Positions 1 through 12,596 of a stretch of 64,000 nt of DNA are shown here, piece after piece; the stretch's first letter is position 1, and each line of letters begins with the position of its first letter. The position numbers and the translations under genes are program-made. The DNA lies in contig JABYQQ010000022.1 of the NCBI GenBank assembly GCA_022605405.1, positions 682,001-746,000 of the forward strand, in the 5' to 3' direction. The DNA is from Earliella scabrosa (lineage: Eukaryota; Basidiomycota; Agaricomycetes; Polyporales; Polyporaceae). The notes under the pieces are model-generated. The model worked only from the letters and a program-made list of their open reading frames with translations. It was not told where the DNA came from and did no database searches.

Positions 1-806
1 AGCTCCGACACCACCGTCGACAAACCCATCGTCACCGCCGCCCGCGAGAGGGCTTTGATCGCCTCTGTCGCCTCGTCGCTGTTGGTGAACGAGCGGTCAG
101 AGACGACGAGCGAGGGCGAAATCTCGCGGTAGATGATGTTCCGCAGGAGGTCGACCGGGTCGTGCACCTTCGCGCCGCTGATGAGCACCGGCGTGGGCGA
201 GTCGGGGTTGAAACGGAGCCAGGCCTGGAGCATGATTGCGTACGTGTTCGCCGTCGGCTGGACCTTGTCCCTCCCGCTCTCCATGTCGTTGTAGAGAGCC
301 CAGGCGTCCTCGATCCAGTTCGCCCTGTTCATCTCCTCGCGGTTCGTCGCCATCTCGAGGTAGGCCTCGAGGAAGAGGTTGTATATGCGGGGCTCGAGGA
401 TGGGGTCGCCGCGGTGGGTCTCGCGGAGGAGCTCGAAGAAGTGCTTCGCGCGTGGTACGTCGTGGAGACCGTGGAGACATGCGTCCATGATGGCGACCTT
501 GTCCGTGGTCGGTGAGTCGGTGAAGAAGATGTCGCCGTTGGCAGGAGAAGCATCGTCAGGAAGAGGTGGGGGAAGGATGACATACGGCGAGCGTCGCTGC
601 AGGAAACCTTGCATTTCGCGAGGTGCGGTGCTCGTCATGTATGGCGGCAAGTCCTGACCGACAGAGCCCGACGAGGACAGAGACTCCTGCGCGTGCAGCT
701 TTTTTGTCGGCGTCGAGTAGAGACGAGCCGGGCGAGGAAGGGTCTGACGAGTGTAGGATATGATGGCCGCACGCCGAGCCGCGTTCCTGCGCGTGAGCGG
801 GATCAT
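1..806 (-). CDS. RPO41: Mitochondrial DNA-directed RNA polymerase, N-terminal part (truncated by window edge)
   Basis: One uninterrupted frame of 268 codons runs from an ATG at 804-806 to the window edge, so the C-terminal catalytic half is missing. The first 30 residues are rich in Arg, Ala and hydroxylated residues and almost free of acid (MIPLTRRNAARRAAIISYT...), as in a mitochondrial presequence. The following part contains the stretches DLPPYMTS, DACLHGLHDVPRAKHFFELL and DPVDLLRNIIYREISPSLVV, which resemble the PPR-like N-terminal extension of fungal single-subunit mitochondrial RNA polymerases. That enzyme transcribes mtDNA in the matrix. No intron is needed in this part. The assignment rests on remembered family similarity, since the T7-like polymerase motifs lie outside the window. 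A different PPR-containing mitochondrial protein is the main alternative. Confidence 0.65.
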   Translation of the reverse strand, partial: MIPLTRRNAARRAAIISYTRQTLPRPARLYSTPTKKLHAQESLSSSGSVGQDLPPYMTSTAPREMQGFLQRRSPYVILPPPLPDDASPANGDIFFTDSPTTDKVAIMDACLHGLHDVPRAKHFFELLRETHRGDPILEPRIYNLFLEAYLEMATNREEMNRANWIEDAWALYNDMESGRDKVQPTANTYAIMLQAWLRFNPDSPTPVLISGAKVHDPVDLLRNIIYREISPSLVVSDRSFTNSDEATEAIKALSRAAVTMGLSTVVSE

Positions 807-1292
807 CGTCGTCGAGAGTGGGGAAGAGGGACAGAATTACGGTGACCAGCGCACAATGTGGCGGGAGTTAAGTCTCGCGCGCGCCCAAAAAAGTCGGGAG
901 GGGTCAATTTGTCAGCGTCGAACTGTCCCACGCCGCCCGCCCTTACCTAATCTGGGCAGAGGACGGGGCGCTCGTCCTGCAAGTTGATGCGCCCGGCGCC
1001 TGTTATTTCTTACACGTGGTTACCCGTTTGCTTGCCTCCACTTGGAACATGGGCGTGTCGCAGAGTCACAATGTCTGACAACGCGACATATGGGACTTGA
1101 GCGGTTCAGCTACTCGTCTTATCCTCGGGCGACATCGTACGAGCCAAATATTGCATGCATACAGAGAGGCAACTTTACAGAACGAGGACAACGGTGCTAC
1201 ACCACGGTTGTAACTTGTAAGCCTTTCGTCAAAATCTCGCGCGTAGAGCATGGCCCGTCCGAGACGACGGCCATCCTTCGTGTCCCATGCCC

Positions 1293-1836
1293 TCAAGCGG
1301 TGACGGTGCGCGTGGTGGTGGTCGTGCGGCCGGTAGCAGTTCTAGTCACAACGACCACCGCGGTCGTCGTCGCGACACGAGTAGTCGTCCGCGTAGCAAA
1401 CGCCGTGCGGGTCGCAGTCGCGCGCACAGTGGTAGTGAGAGTCGACGTGGACCGCACAGTCGTGGTCGAGAACGCGGTCGCGAGGGCGGTAACCGTGAAC
1501 GTGTTTGAGATGGTCGTATATACGGTGTTTGTCGCGGTGTTCGTGACGGGGTTAGTGGTCTCGGTGACGGTGACGGTGTAGGCGGACTGTCCGCCGTCGT
1601 CTTGGCGCTTGTACGGGTGGGCCTCTGCGAAGAGGATGGGGTTCGTGAGGTTGGCGAGGAAGGCTACGCCGGGGAAGGAAAGCCCGCGGCCTTGAGGGAT
1701 GGCTGAGCGCGGGCAACATGAGCATCGGCGGTCACAGACGTTTGAATAAGCCCGACAAATACTCACCTTTCGCATCCCCTCCAGAGAGGGCAGCGAACGC
1801 GTAGGCGACGGCGGCGATGGGTTTGAAGACAAGCAT
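1293..1836 (-). CDS. Small secreted Thr/Val-rich protein (paralogue-like partner of the giant Thr-rich gene)
   Basis: Two exons, 1836-1767 and 1702-1293, are joined across a 64-nt GT-AG intron and give 159 residues. Exon 1 is exactly 70 nt and ends in phase 1; it encodes a hydrophobic signal peptide (MLVFKPIAAVAYAFAALSGG). A short segment follows, ending in a dibasic KR at PYKRQDDGG that looks like a Kex2 processing site. The remaining ~110 residues alternate Thr, Val and Ala with scattered Arg (for example TVRSTSTLTTTVRATATR). No family is recognised. The layout (signal peptide, 70-nt first exon, basic pro-region, R-Q, Thr-rich body) is the same as in the divergent gene starting at 3039, and its body resembles that gene's C-terminus. 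It is probably a secreted or wall-associated protein. The reading frame is well supported; the function is unknown. Confidence 0.6.
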
Positions 1837-1925
1837 CACGTCGGACTGGGAGGGATTTTCGTGACGACAAGCGGCGGGGTAGAGTCGTGCGGTCGGGTAT
1901 GGCGGCAAAATGCCCTTGAAGCGTG

Positions 1926-1930
1926 TTATA
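1926..1930 (-). promoter_or_regulatory. TATA box of the small Thr-rich gene
   Basis: Minus-strand GGTATAA lies 90 bp upstream of the ATG at 1836, almost the same spacing as the GGTATAA of the divergent partner gene. Confidence 0.5.
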
Positions 1931-2941
1931 CCGCCCCGCGGGCGATCTTTTCGGAGCCCACGGCTCAAGTCGCGCTCCTCTCCACCTCTCGGAGAGTGCG
2001 ATGTTCATCTGCCGCGTTTGGTCATCCGCGCAGAACTCCATGTGCCTCGGGTCGGCTCCAACCATGTCTTCATCCTGATTGGTTCCTGTGTAATCGACCT
2101 GACGGGCTCCAATGGCTGTTACCGCCGGAACCCCTCTGGCAACCGCGGAGTAGGTGACGGAAGACTCGGAAGCAGCCATCGCGGAAGGCAAAGTATGCTA
2201 GCGGATAACGGGTGCGTTCGGGCCCACTGCCCCGACCGGTGCCAAGCCAGCGGGCTGACCATCAGTCGGTGATTTCGGAGACACTAGAGAAGGGACGGAA
2301 CCCGGGAACCGTGAACAGAGTCGTCGGATGCAAGCTTGGGTCAACTGGCTGGGCGCGGAGTGCTCAGGAGATTGCCTTTTCAGACATCGGCACAGCCACC
2401 GGGTTCTCCCGAAGCTGAGACGCCCGTTCTGACGTGGATCGTTGTGTTCGTTCAACTTGTTGTTACTGTCTTGGGTTGAGGCTAAGTCGTCCATGCGCAT
2501 GGCCGACAACTTCGCAGGTATCTGTGATGTCCAAGATTTTTCTATACTCGCTCTGGTTGGACATACCCGAACTTTGGCGACACACTACCGCGGTCTAGTC
2601 TTCCGACTCTTCAAGGAGTCGTGACACCATGGTTTGCTTCCGCATCCAGATTCGCGATACATCCGCTGTGGTGCGAGATCATCGTCCAGGACGCCTGTCT
2701 GGACCAATGGGCCCGCTCATGACTCTTGACCTGCGGATCGCGGCCACCCTTGGAGTAACCGCCGGGTAGATCGAAACAGGAAAGTCCACAGGCGTCGGTT
2801 CCTGAGGGCTACCAGCGAGTGCCTCGGAACAGCGCTACTCTCAGCATGCGGATGCCATTCAGTTCCGAGTGGAGCTTCCGCTCTCCCTCTCAGTCGTTCG
2901 TCTCCACGACCCAGTCCAACATGCTCGATGCCGGCGTTCGG
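1931..2941. other. Divergent intergenic region between the two Thr-rich genes
   Basis: About 1 kb separates the two TATA boxes. Only short overlapping frames without credible starts or splice signals are present. It most likely holds the shared upstream control region of both genes. I saw no repeat or RNA gene in it. Confidence 0.5.
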
Positions 2942-2947
2942 TATAAG
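2942..2947 (+). promoter_or_regulatory. TATA box of the giant Thr-rich gene
   Basis: GGTATAAG lies 97 bp upstream of the ATG at 3039, and a pyrimidine-rich stretch follows it, as expected around a fungal transcription start. Confidence 0.55.
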
Positions 2948-3038
2948 AGCCACCGCGATCCGCCTCCAGCCGTTTCCCCACCGCTTTCCCACCATTCCTT
3001 CCTCCACACATCTCACGACTTAGTTTCACGACATCCTC

Positions 3039-6000
3039 ATGATAACACCTAGACTTCTCGCGTACGTCGCCGTGGCGTTAGCCGGAGTAGCTGGCGTACA
3101 AGGCAGAGGTGTGTTTTCATTCAGACTTCAATGTTCGACTGCTCCTGACGATGCACGTTGTAGTTGCGCAAGCGTCGGAGACTGCCTTCGACGCAAAATG
3201 GGCAAATGCTACCGCGACTTACAACTCTCGCAGAGAGTATCGCCCGCGTTCCCCAAGTTACCGTCCCCGCGGCATCTTCGCCCGTCAGGGTCCTACAACG
3301 GTCGAGTCTACCGTAACTAGCACCATCACGACGACAGGCACATCAACGTCGACGCAGACGACCACCGCGACGGACACAAACACCAGTTTCGAGGTCACCT
3401 CATCGGTTGGGGACGACGGCATTGAAACGACTAGTACGGACACCGTCATCGACTCGACGGTCACGACTGGCACTACTGAAGTCGTGCTGACCACCACCGG
3501 CACTACCACAACAACGGAGGTAGTGACTTCCGTCGTACAACCTACGTCGACCTCCACGGAGACGACGGCAGCCACCACTGAGACCACTGCAGTCACCACC
3601 GAGACGACAGCGGAGACGACGCCAGCGACCACTGAGACGACGGCAGCCACCACTGAGACTACCGCAGTGACCACCACCGAGACAACGGCCGAGACGACGC
3701 CAGCGACAACGGAGACGACGCCAGCGACTACGGAGACGACGGCGGCCACCACTGAGACCACCGCAGTGACCACCACCGAGACAACGGCCGAGACGACTCC
3801 AGCGACAACGGAGACGACGCCAGCGACTACGGAGACGACGCCAGCGACTACGGAGACGACGCCAGCGACTACGGAGACGACGGCGGCCACCACTGAGACC
3901 ACCGCAGTGACCACCACCGAGACAACGGCCGAGACGACGCCAGCGACAACGGAGACGACGCCAGCGACTACGGAGACGACGCCAGCGACTACGGAGACGA
4001 CGCCAGCGACTACGGAGACGACGGCGGCCACCACTGAGACCACCGCAGTGACCACCACCGAGACAACGGCCGAGACGACGCCAGCGACAACGGAGACGAC
4101 GCCAGCGACTACGGAGACGACGGCGGCCACCACTGAGACCACTGCAGTGACCACCACCGAGACGACGGCCGAGACGACGCCAGCGACTACGGAGACGACG
4201 GCAGCCACCACCGAGACGACCGCCGTCACCACTACTGAGACGACAGCGGAGACGACGGCGGAGACGACTCCAGCAACCACTGAGACGACGGCGGAGACGA
4301 CTCCAGCAACTACTGAGACGACGGCAGTCACCACGACGGAGACGACGGCGGAGACGACGCCAGCGATCACCGAGACCACTGCCGAGACCACAGCGGAGAC
4401 GACGCCAGCGACCACTGAGACGACGGCAGTCACCACTACGGAGACCACAGCGGAGACGACGGCGGAGACGACTCCAGCGACCACCGAGACCACTGCCGAG
4501 ACCACGGCGGAGACGACTCCAGCTACCACCGAGACGACGGCAGTCACCACGACCGAAACGACGGCGGAGACGACGGCGGAGACGACTCCAGCAACCACTG
4601 AGACGACGGCAGTCACCACTACCGAGACCACAGTGGAGACGACGGCGGAGACGACGGCGGAGACGACTCCAGCGACCACCGAAACCACTGTCGAGACCAC
4701 AGCGGAGACGACGCCAGCGACCACTGAGACGACGGCAGTCACCACGACCGAAACGACGGCGGAGACGACGGCGGAGACGACTCCAGCGACCACCGAGACC
4801 ACTGCCGAGACCACAGCGGAGACTACAGCGGAGACGACGCCAGCGACCATTGAGACGACGGCAGTCACCACGACCGAGACGACGGCGGAGACGACGGCTG
4901 AGACGACTCCAGCGACCACCGAGACCACTGCCGAGACCACAGCGGAGACCGCAGCGGAGACGACGCCAGCGACCACTGAGACGACGGCAGTCACCACGAC
5001 CGAGACGACGGCGGAGACGACGGCGGAGACGACGCCAGCGACCACCGAGACCACCGAGACGACTGCTGTCACTACGACGGAGACGACAGCGGAGACTACG
5101 CCAGCAACGCCGGAGACCACTGAGACGACTGCCGTCACCACTACGGAGACTACAGCCGAGACAACACCTGCGACCTCGGAGACCACCGAAACCACCGCTG
5201 TCACCACGACCGAGACGACAGCGGAAACGACAGCTGAGACAACGCCAGCGACCACCGAGACGACGGAGACGACGGCAGTCACCACTACCGAAACCACAGT
5301 GGAGACAACGCCAGCCACTTCGGAGACCACTGAGACGACTGCAGTGACCACTGATCCTCCCACCGCCACCGATACGACGACGACGTCCACCACGACTGCT
5401 GGCGGCACTGACGGCCCTGGAACTACTTTCACGGGCGAAGATGGCTCGACAACCGTAGCGATCCCATCCACGACTGGTGACTCCGAGACGACGACGACAG
5501 CAACCACTTCAGAGACGACGTCAGTTGATCCGGAGACGACCCAGACCACCGAGGTCACTACGACCGGTACGTTGAGTGTTCGGCGCATCCGATGACAGCA
5601 ACTAACTTTGCGCGCACAGATGCTCCGACTACCACGGAGTCCACTGACTCTGAAGTTACCACGACAGAGGTCACCACCACCACGACTCCGGGGGACACAG
5701 TCACGACATCTGAGACAACGCTTACCTCCACCGGCAGCGATTCGACGGTAACTACGTCTGAATCCACCATCATTAACACCGATCCTGGTGAGACCACGGA
5801 GACCAGCCAGACAAGCACTAGCGGCGAAGTCACAGCGACGACGACGGAGGTGACTACGAGCACTGACGGCAGCGATCCGGAGACGTCCACTGAGGTAACA
5901 ACTACGAGCGCGGGCGAGACGACCACGTCGACAGAAGTTACAACCACCACGGACGGCACCGTTACCGAAACAACTTCCGAGACGACCGCTAGTGGTGATT

Positions 6001-9000
6001 CGACCGAGTCGACGTCGCAAACTTCGACTGCGACTGAGACCACTCCTACTCAGACGACTCCCGAGACGACAGCGACTGAGACGACGGCTGAAACCACCGC
6101 CCCCACCGAGTCTACTTCAGAGTCCACCGCGCCCACCACCTCAGAGACTACATCCGAGACCATCACGACGAGCGCGGACGAGACGGCGACCACATCCGAG
6201 ACCACTACCACGTCGGAGTCGACCACTGCGGAGACGACCTCCGAGACGACAACTAGCTCGGACACAACGGCGACGACCTCGGAGACAACTTCCACCGTCG
6301 AGACTACCCCAGTCGAGACCACGGAGACGACCACCACTGATGCGACTACCGAGACTACCTCCGCGTCCGAGACGACCATCACCGAAACGACGCCTGTTGA
6401 AACCACCACTACCACCACCTCTGAGGGGACCACGACGGAGACCACGACGGAGACCACGGCGACCACTGACCCGACGACTAGCACGGAGCCGACCACTGAG
6501 ACCACGACCAGCTCGGACTCCACCGCTACTGAGACCGTAACCACTTCGGACTCAACGACGGAGACGACGTCGACGGAGGCAACGACCAGCTCGGATACCT
6601 CGGTCACGACCACTGCTGAAGAGACCACCACTACTTCGGATGGCACAACCAGCGTGGAGGAGACGACTACGAGTACGACAGCCGATCCGAGCACTACTAC
6701 GACGGCCGAGGAGACGACAACCGAGACCACCTCCGGCACGGAGACAACGGCCTCGACGACGTCTACGGAGGTCACAACTAGCTCTGACACCACAGAGACG
6801 ACCTCGGCGACCGAAACAACGACCTCGGCTGAATCAACGACCGCGACGACCTCGGAGGACACTACGACGTCCAGCGATTCCACGTCCACTGCTGAGACGA
6901 CTGCGACGACTGCCACTTCGGAAACGACATCATCGGACGAGACTACAACCGTCTCTGAGACGTCTGCTACCACTTCGGGTAAGTGATGAGCATTCGTCTG
7001 ATGCGCAAGATGCTGATAGCGACAATCGTCAGATGTTACCACGACCGACCCTTCGACCAGCACGACGTCGGAAGTCACGACCGAGACATCGGCCACCACT
7101 GAGACGTCCTCCACTTCAGACCCTACGTCGACGACGTCGGAGACCACGGCTACAACGGAGACGACTTCGACGACCTCGGAACCGACTACTTCTGACGAGA
7201 CGACTTCTGTCACCACCACGTCGACTTCTGGTATGTTCAGGACAGGTGTTCTTGCCACAGATTACTTACTGCCCAACAGACTCCACCACGGAGCCGTCGA
7301 CGTCGACCACTGGATCAACTACCGAGCCGTCGACTAGCACGTCGGAGTCTACTACGGCCACCTCGGAGACCACTGTTACCACCTCGGATGGCACGACCAC
7401 CTCGGAGACAACGTCGGAGACGTCGGTGACCACCACGTCGGACGGCACAACGTCGGAGACGACTTCTGCCACCACCGAGACCTCAGTGACGACCTCTGAA
7501 GAGCCCACGACATCCACGAGCTCTGACTCTACCACGACATCGGAGAGCACGTCTGCGACCACTGAGACGACGGCCACGACTTCAGACTCCACGTCCACCA
7601 CTTCTGAGTCGACCACGGAGCCGCCTGTGACCACGTCCACTGACCCGACTACGACATCCGAGCCCACCACCTCCGAGACGACGATTGACACTTCGACGAC
7701 GTCAGAGACCACCTCTATCACCACGTCTGACTCGACCACGTCCTCGGAGAGCACCGCAACGTCGGAGACTACCTCGGCGACCACGTCCGATGGCACTACC
7801 ACTTCGGAGGTGACCACCACGTCAGAAACCACGTCTGCCACCACAACGTCTGAGACTACGCCCGTGACACCGTCTGACTCGACGACGACGTCAGAGTCGA
7901 CCTCGGCGACCACGGAGACCACAGCGACAACGTCTGACGGCACGACCACCTCTGCCACGACTGAGACGACGGAAACGACGTCTGTCACCACAACGTCCGA
8001 CCCGACCACGACCTCAGAGACGACTTCGGAAACGACGTCGGCGACGACAGAGACCACGGCCACCACCTCGGATAGCACCACCACCTCGGCTACTTCAGAG
8101 ACGACGTCGGCGACAACGACTTCCGAGTCGACCTCGGAGACTACTCCCTCTACGAGCGAGACGTCGACGTCCACCACGACCACGTCGACGACCACCACCG
8201 ACGAGACGACCACCACACCGACTACCTCGGTTACTACGACGTCTGAGTCGACTTCGGAGACCACCCCGGCCACATCGGAGACCACCTCGTCTACCAGCGA
8301 GACCTCTACGTCCACAACCACCACGTCGACGACTACGACGTCCGAAGAGACCACCACGACGCCGACCACCTCGGTGACAACGACATCTGAGTCTACTTCG
8401 GAGACGACGCCCTCCACGAGCGAGACTTCTACGTCTACAACCACTACCCCGACAACCACGACGTCTGAGGAGACCATCACCACGTCGACCACCCCGACGA
8501 CCACGACGTCCGAGGAGACCACTACCACGTCGACTACTTCGGAAACGACTTCGACGCCCACGACGTCTACGACCGAGACCACCATTGAGACTACGACGAC
8601 TTCGGAGTCCACGTCGACTGGTAAGTCTCACCGATTTTGCTCCAGTTTTCCTTCTCACTAATACCTCCTCCCAGATGATGATACGTCCACGTCTGTCACT
8701 ACCACCACTGAGACTACCTCGGACCCGGAGCCTACGCCGAGCGACTCGACTAGCGTCACCACGACCGAGGAGGAGACCACAACGACCTCGACCACCTCCA
8801 CGTCGACGACTCCTACCACGACGACGACCTCGACTACTCCCACAACGTCCACAACGTCGACGACCGAGACGACGCCCACGACGTCGACCACCAGCGAGAC
8901 AACCTCTACGACGACGACCTCGACCTCGACTGAGCCGTCGACCGTCACCGTCACCGTCTTCGTCACTCCGACCACCACGGCGCGCGCCACTGTCACCAGC

Positions 9001-9264
9001 ACGGTCAACAACGCCTCGCGCACCGTCACCGTTACGAGGACCACGACCGAAGCACGCGCCTCCACCGCGCGCGCTGTGGCTACGGTTCGCGCGACCTCCA
9101 CCGTGTTCAACACCGTCACGCGCACAACGTCGGCCACCGCGACCAGCTTCCGCACCGCGTTCCGCACGTCCACCACGGTCCGCACGGTCACCCCGACGGT
9201 CACGAGGACGACGACGATTCGTCGCTCCCGTCGTTCGTTCCCTACGATGTTCCGCGACTATTAG
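3039..9264 (+). CDS. Giant secreted threonine-rich, mucin-like repeat protein (~1,986 aa)
   Basis: Six exons (3039-3108, 3164-5566, 5620-6978, 7033-7230, 7280-8620, 8675-9264) total 5,961 nt. All five introns are 49-55 nt and all are phase 1, so each internal exon is a multiple of three. Exon 1 encodes a signal peptide (MITPRLLAYVAVALAGVAG). About 40 residues follow, with basic sites (SRREYRPR, FARQ) and no globular domain. The rest is Thr/Ser/Glu-rich low complexity: first a tandem array of ETTPATTETTAVTTTETTAE-type units, then more varied TTS/SET/TTSD repeats. The last ~105 residues alternate Thr/Val with Arg and end in a basic tail (RRSRRSFPTMFRDY). There is no hydrophobic GPI tail. By composition it should be heavily O-mannosylated and extracellular or wall-bound; adhesin-like stalk, coat or mucin are inferences. 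The long minus-strand open frames across it are composition artefacts. Confidence 0.75.
3562..5345 (+). repeat. In-frame tandem repeat array encoding ETT-type units
   Basis: About 1.8 kb inside exon 2 consists of repeated 9-nt and 18-nt blocks (ETT, AETTPAT, AVTTTETT) combined into longer, nearly identical higher-order units. Examples are the repeated blocks around 3710-3790, 3840-3910 and 3960-4060. All copies keep one reading frame. Near-identity of neighbouring units implies recent unequal exchange or slippage. Confidence 0.8.
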
Positions 9265-9720
9265 AGAAGTGTTGGGGTGTGTATGATTGTATCGGACTGT
9301 AGCTCTTTGTATCTCGAAAAGTGTCAAACTGTAGCATAACTTTCTTTTGACTTTCCTTTGTGTACTATCCCGTCTTTTGTATCGCAATACGAGTGTCAAT
9401 CTATCTTTGAACTATCTACCCACACCGTGTGAGAACAACAAGTCTGGCTTAGTGCGAATCAGGTAAGTGTGCTCTCTTTACCTCTGCCCTATACTTCTGA
9501 TCATACTGATGCTCCCGCTCTAGACGAAGTTCTAATTGGTTGTGGAGTCCATCATCACCATAGATGTGCTCTGACGAAGGAGGCGACCCAGCTCGTGTGC
9601 CCTAGGGCAAAGAGACAACTCATCCCCTCATACCATCAGCCCTGTCCCTGGCCTTCCCACATATGCACTGCTATAACATCGCGCCCTCGCGCTCACAGCA
9701 TGGGTGACTTGCAACAGTCC
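9265..9720. other. Convergent 3' region
   Basis: This stretch lies between the stop of the giant Thr-rich gene and the stop of the minus-strand aldo-keto reductase. It begins AT-rich, consistent with a 3' UTR and polyadenylation region. No gene is seen. Confidence 0.4.
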
Positions 9721-11360
<1,640 letters not shown>

Positions 11361-11884
11361 CGTATGTGGTCTTTGTTCGAGGGTGCTTAGCAAGTGCAAG
11401 TAGGTGAGAGTGGAGAGCAAAATTGAGCTGGGGCGTCGCGCCTCCGCCCCCGTATTTATAGCAAGTCTGCTAAGTTTGCCGTCTCATGATCAGGACCTAC
11501 TCTATCTCTCACGCGCGGGTCGTTGGATGCTGACAGAGTCAGGCTCGGGCCGACTGTGTCTTCGGAAAAATGTGGGTCGAGGAACATCGCGATAGCGCAT
11601 ACCGCAACGGTCATTCTTTGCTCTGCAGAACACGCGTCATATCACGTGCTGGTGAAGTAGGAAGGTTGTGCGATGACGACGAGAGCAGATGATGTCTGCG
11701 TGATGAGCAAGGGAGAGGGGGGTAGTGGACAATTGAAGTGCATTATTGCAGAGCTGGTAATACACAGAGCGTACGCAAGTGTAGCAGACTGATGGCAGCG
11801 CGTTGGCACGACAGAGACTCCACGCGTAGCAGACGGACCTACTCACCGATAGTTGTCCATGAACGGGGCGCAAGGACCAATAGC
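11361..11884 (-). other. Promoter region of aldo-keto reductase 1
   Basis: A minus-strand TATAAATA lies at 11453-11460, about 93 bp upstream of the ATG at 11360. The remaining ~420 bp up to the stop of the ATPase inhibitor gene carries no supported gene. Confidence 0.55.
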
Positions 11885-12382
11885 TTACTGCTTCTTGGTC
11901 TCTTCGTGGAGCTCATCATGCTCCTTCTGCAGCTTCTCCTACATGGTCGCACATGGGTCAGGATGTCTGCTTCCCAGGCTGAGAAGAGAATAGGACGAAC
12001 GAGCTCAGCCTTCTTCTCCGCAATCTGCGAAGATACAGACATCAGGTGAGTACGAAAATTCCAAAGCAAAGGAAAGTATTTCACGCACCTGCTTCCTGAG
12101 CTTCTCAATCTGCTCCTTCTCGTGCTGACGAGCGTACTGGTCTACATTCCGCGTCCATGTTCAGCCTACGACTCCTCGTGTCCCCATTCAATCAATCCCT
12201 GACCTTCGTGAGCCTTCTCCTTCTTGCTGTTCACCACCATTTCGTCAGTCACATACAAACGTCACCGAACCCAAAATCCCAACTCACTTGAACGCGTTCT
12301 CAGAGTAGAAGCGCGCCGCGACGGGCGTCATGGCCGCGCGGGGCGCACGGACGGCAGAGCGGACAGCGATTCTCGCGAGCAT
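11885..12382 (-). CDS. INH1: Mitochondrial F1F0-ATPase inhibitor (IF1/INH1 family)
   Basis: Five small exons encode about 82 residues. The N-terminus (MLARIAVRSAVRAPRAAMTPVAARFYSENAF) reads as a mitochondrial presequence with a typical RFYS-type processing region. The mature part contains KKEKAHEDQYARQHEKEQIE and a charged coiled coil (LRKQIAEKKAEL, then EKLQKEHDELHEETKKQ), the hallmark of IATP proteins. The family binds the F1 catalytic interface and blocks ATP hydrolysis when the proton gradient collapses. Its ATG lies 214 bp from that of the ATP synthase subunit h gene on the other strand, so the two probably share control elements. One internal donor is the non-consensus GTTCGT. Exon 1 is 12288-12382. 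Confidence 0.85.
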
Positions 12383-12596
12383 AGTGGACGTATAGGGACG
12401 TGGGTTATGGAAGGACGAGAGCGAACAGCGACCTGGGCCTTATACGCGACGCAGGCTGGCAGACAGGCGCTGGCTGGGAGTCGCGTCTGGCCGGCGTGCG
12501 CCGTACCGAGACCAACCGAGGCCGGGTCACGGGAAAGGGCGAAGAGCGTGACTGGGCGAGCGTCACGTCACGCCCCATCCCTCTTCCGCATCGACC
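12383..12596. promoter_or_regulatory. Bidirectional promoter between INH1 and ATP14
   Basis: Only 214 bp separate the divergent start codons of two genes for the same enzyme complex. The stretch is GC-rich and I see no convincing TATA box for either gene, as is common for housekeeping mitochondrial genes. Confidence 0.6.

Noticed and set aside
3285..6020. 911-residue minus-strand open frame rich in Val-Val-Ser
   Set aside because: It is the antisense of the Thr-rich repeats. The ACG/ACC/GAG codons give no stops in reverse. It lacks domains, and the plus strand has matching splice sites and a signal peptide.
7266..8612. 448-residue minus-strand frame, and basic Arg/Pro-rich plus-strand frames in the same area
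   Set aside because: They are shadows of the Thr-rich coding exons and owe their openness to codon bias.
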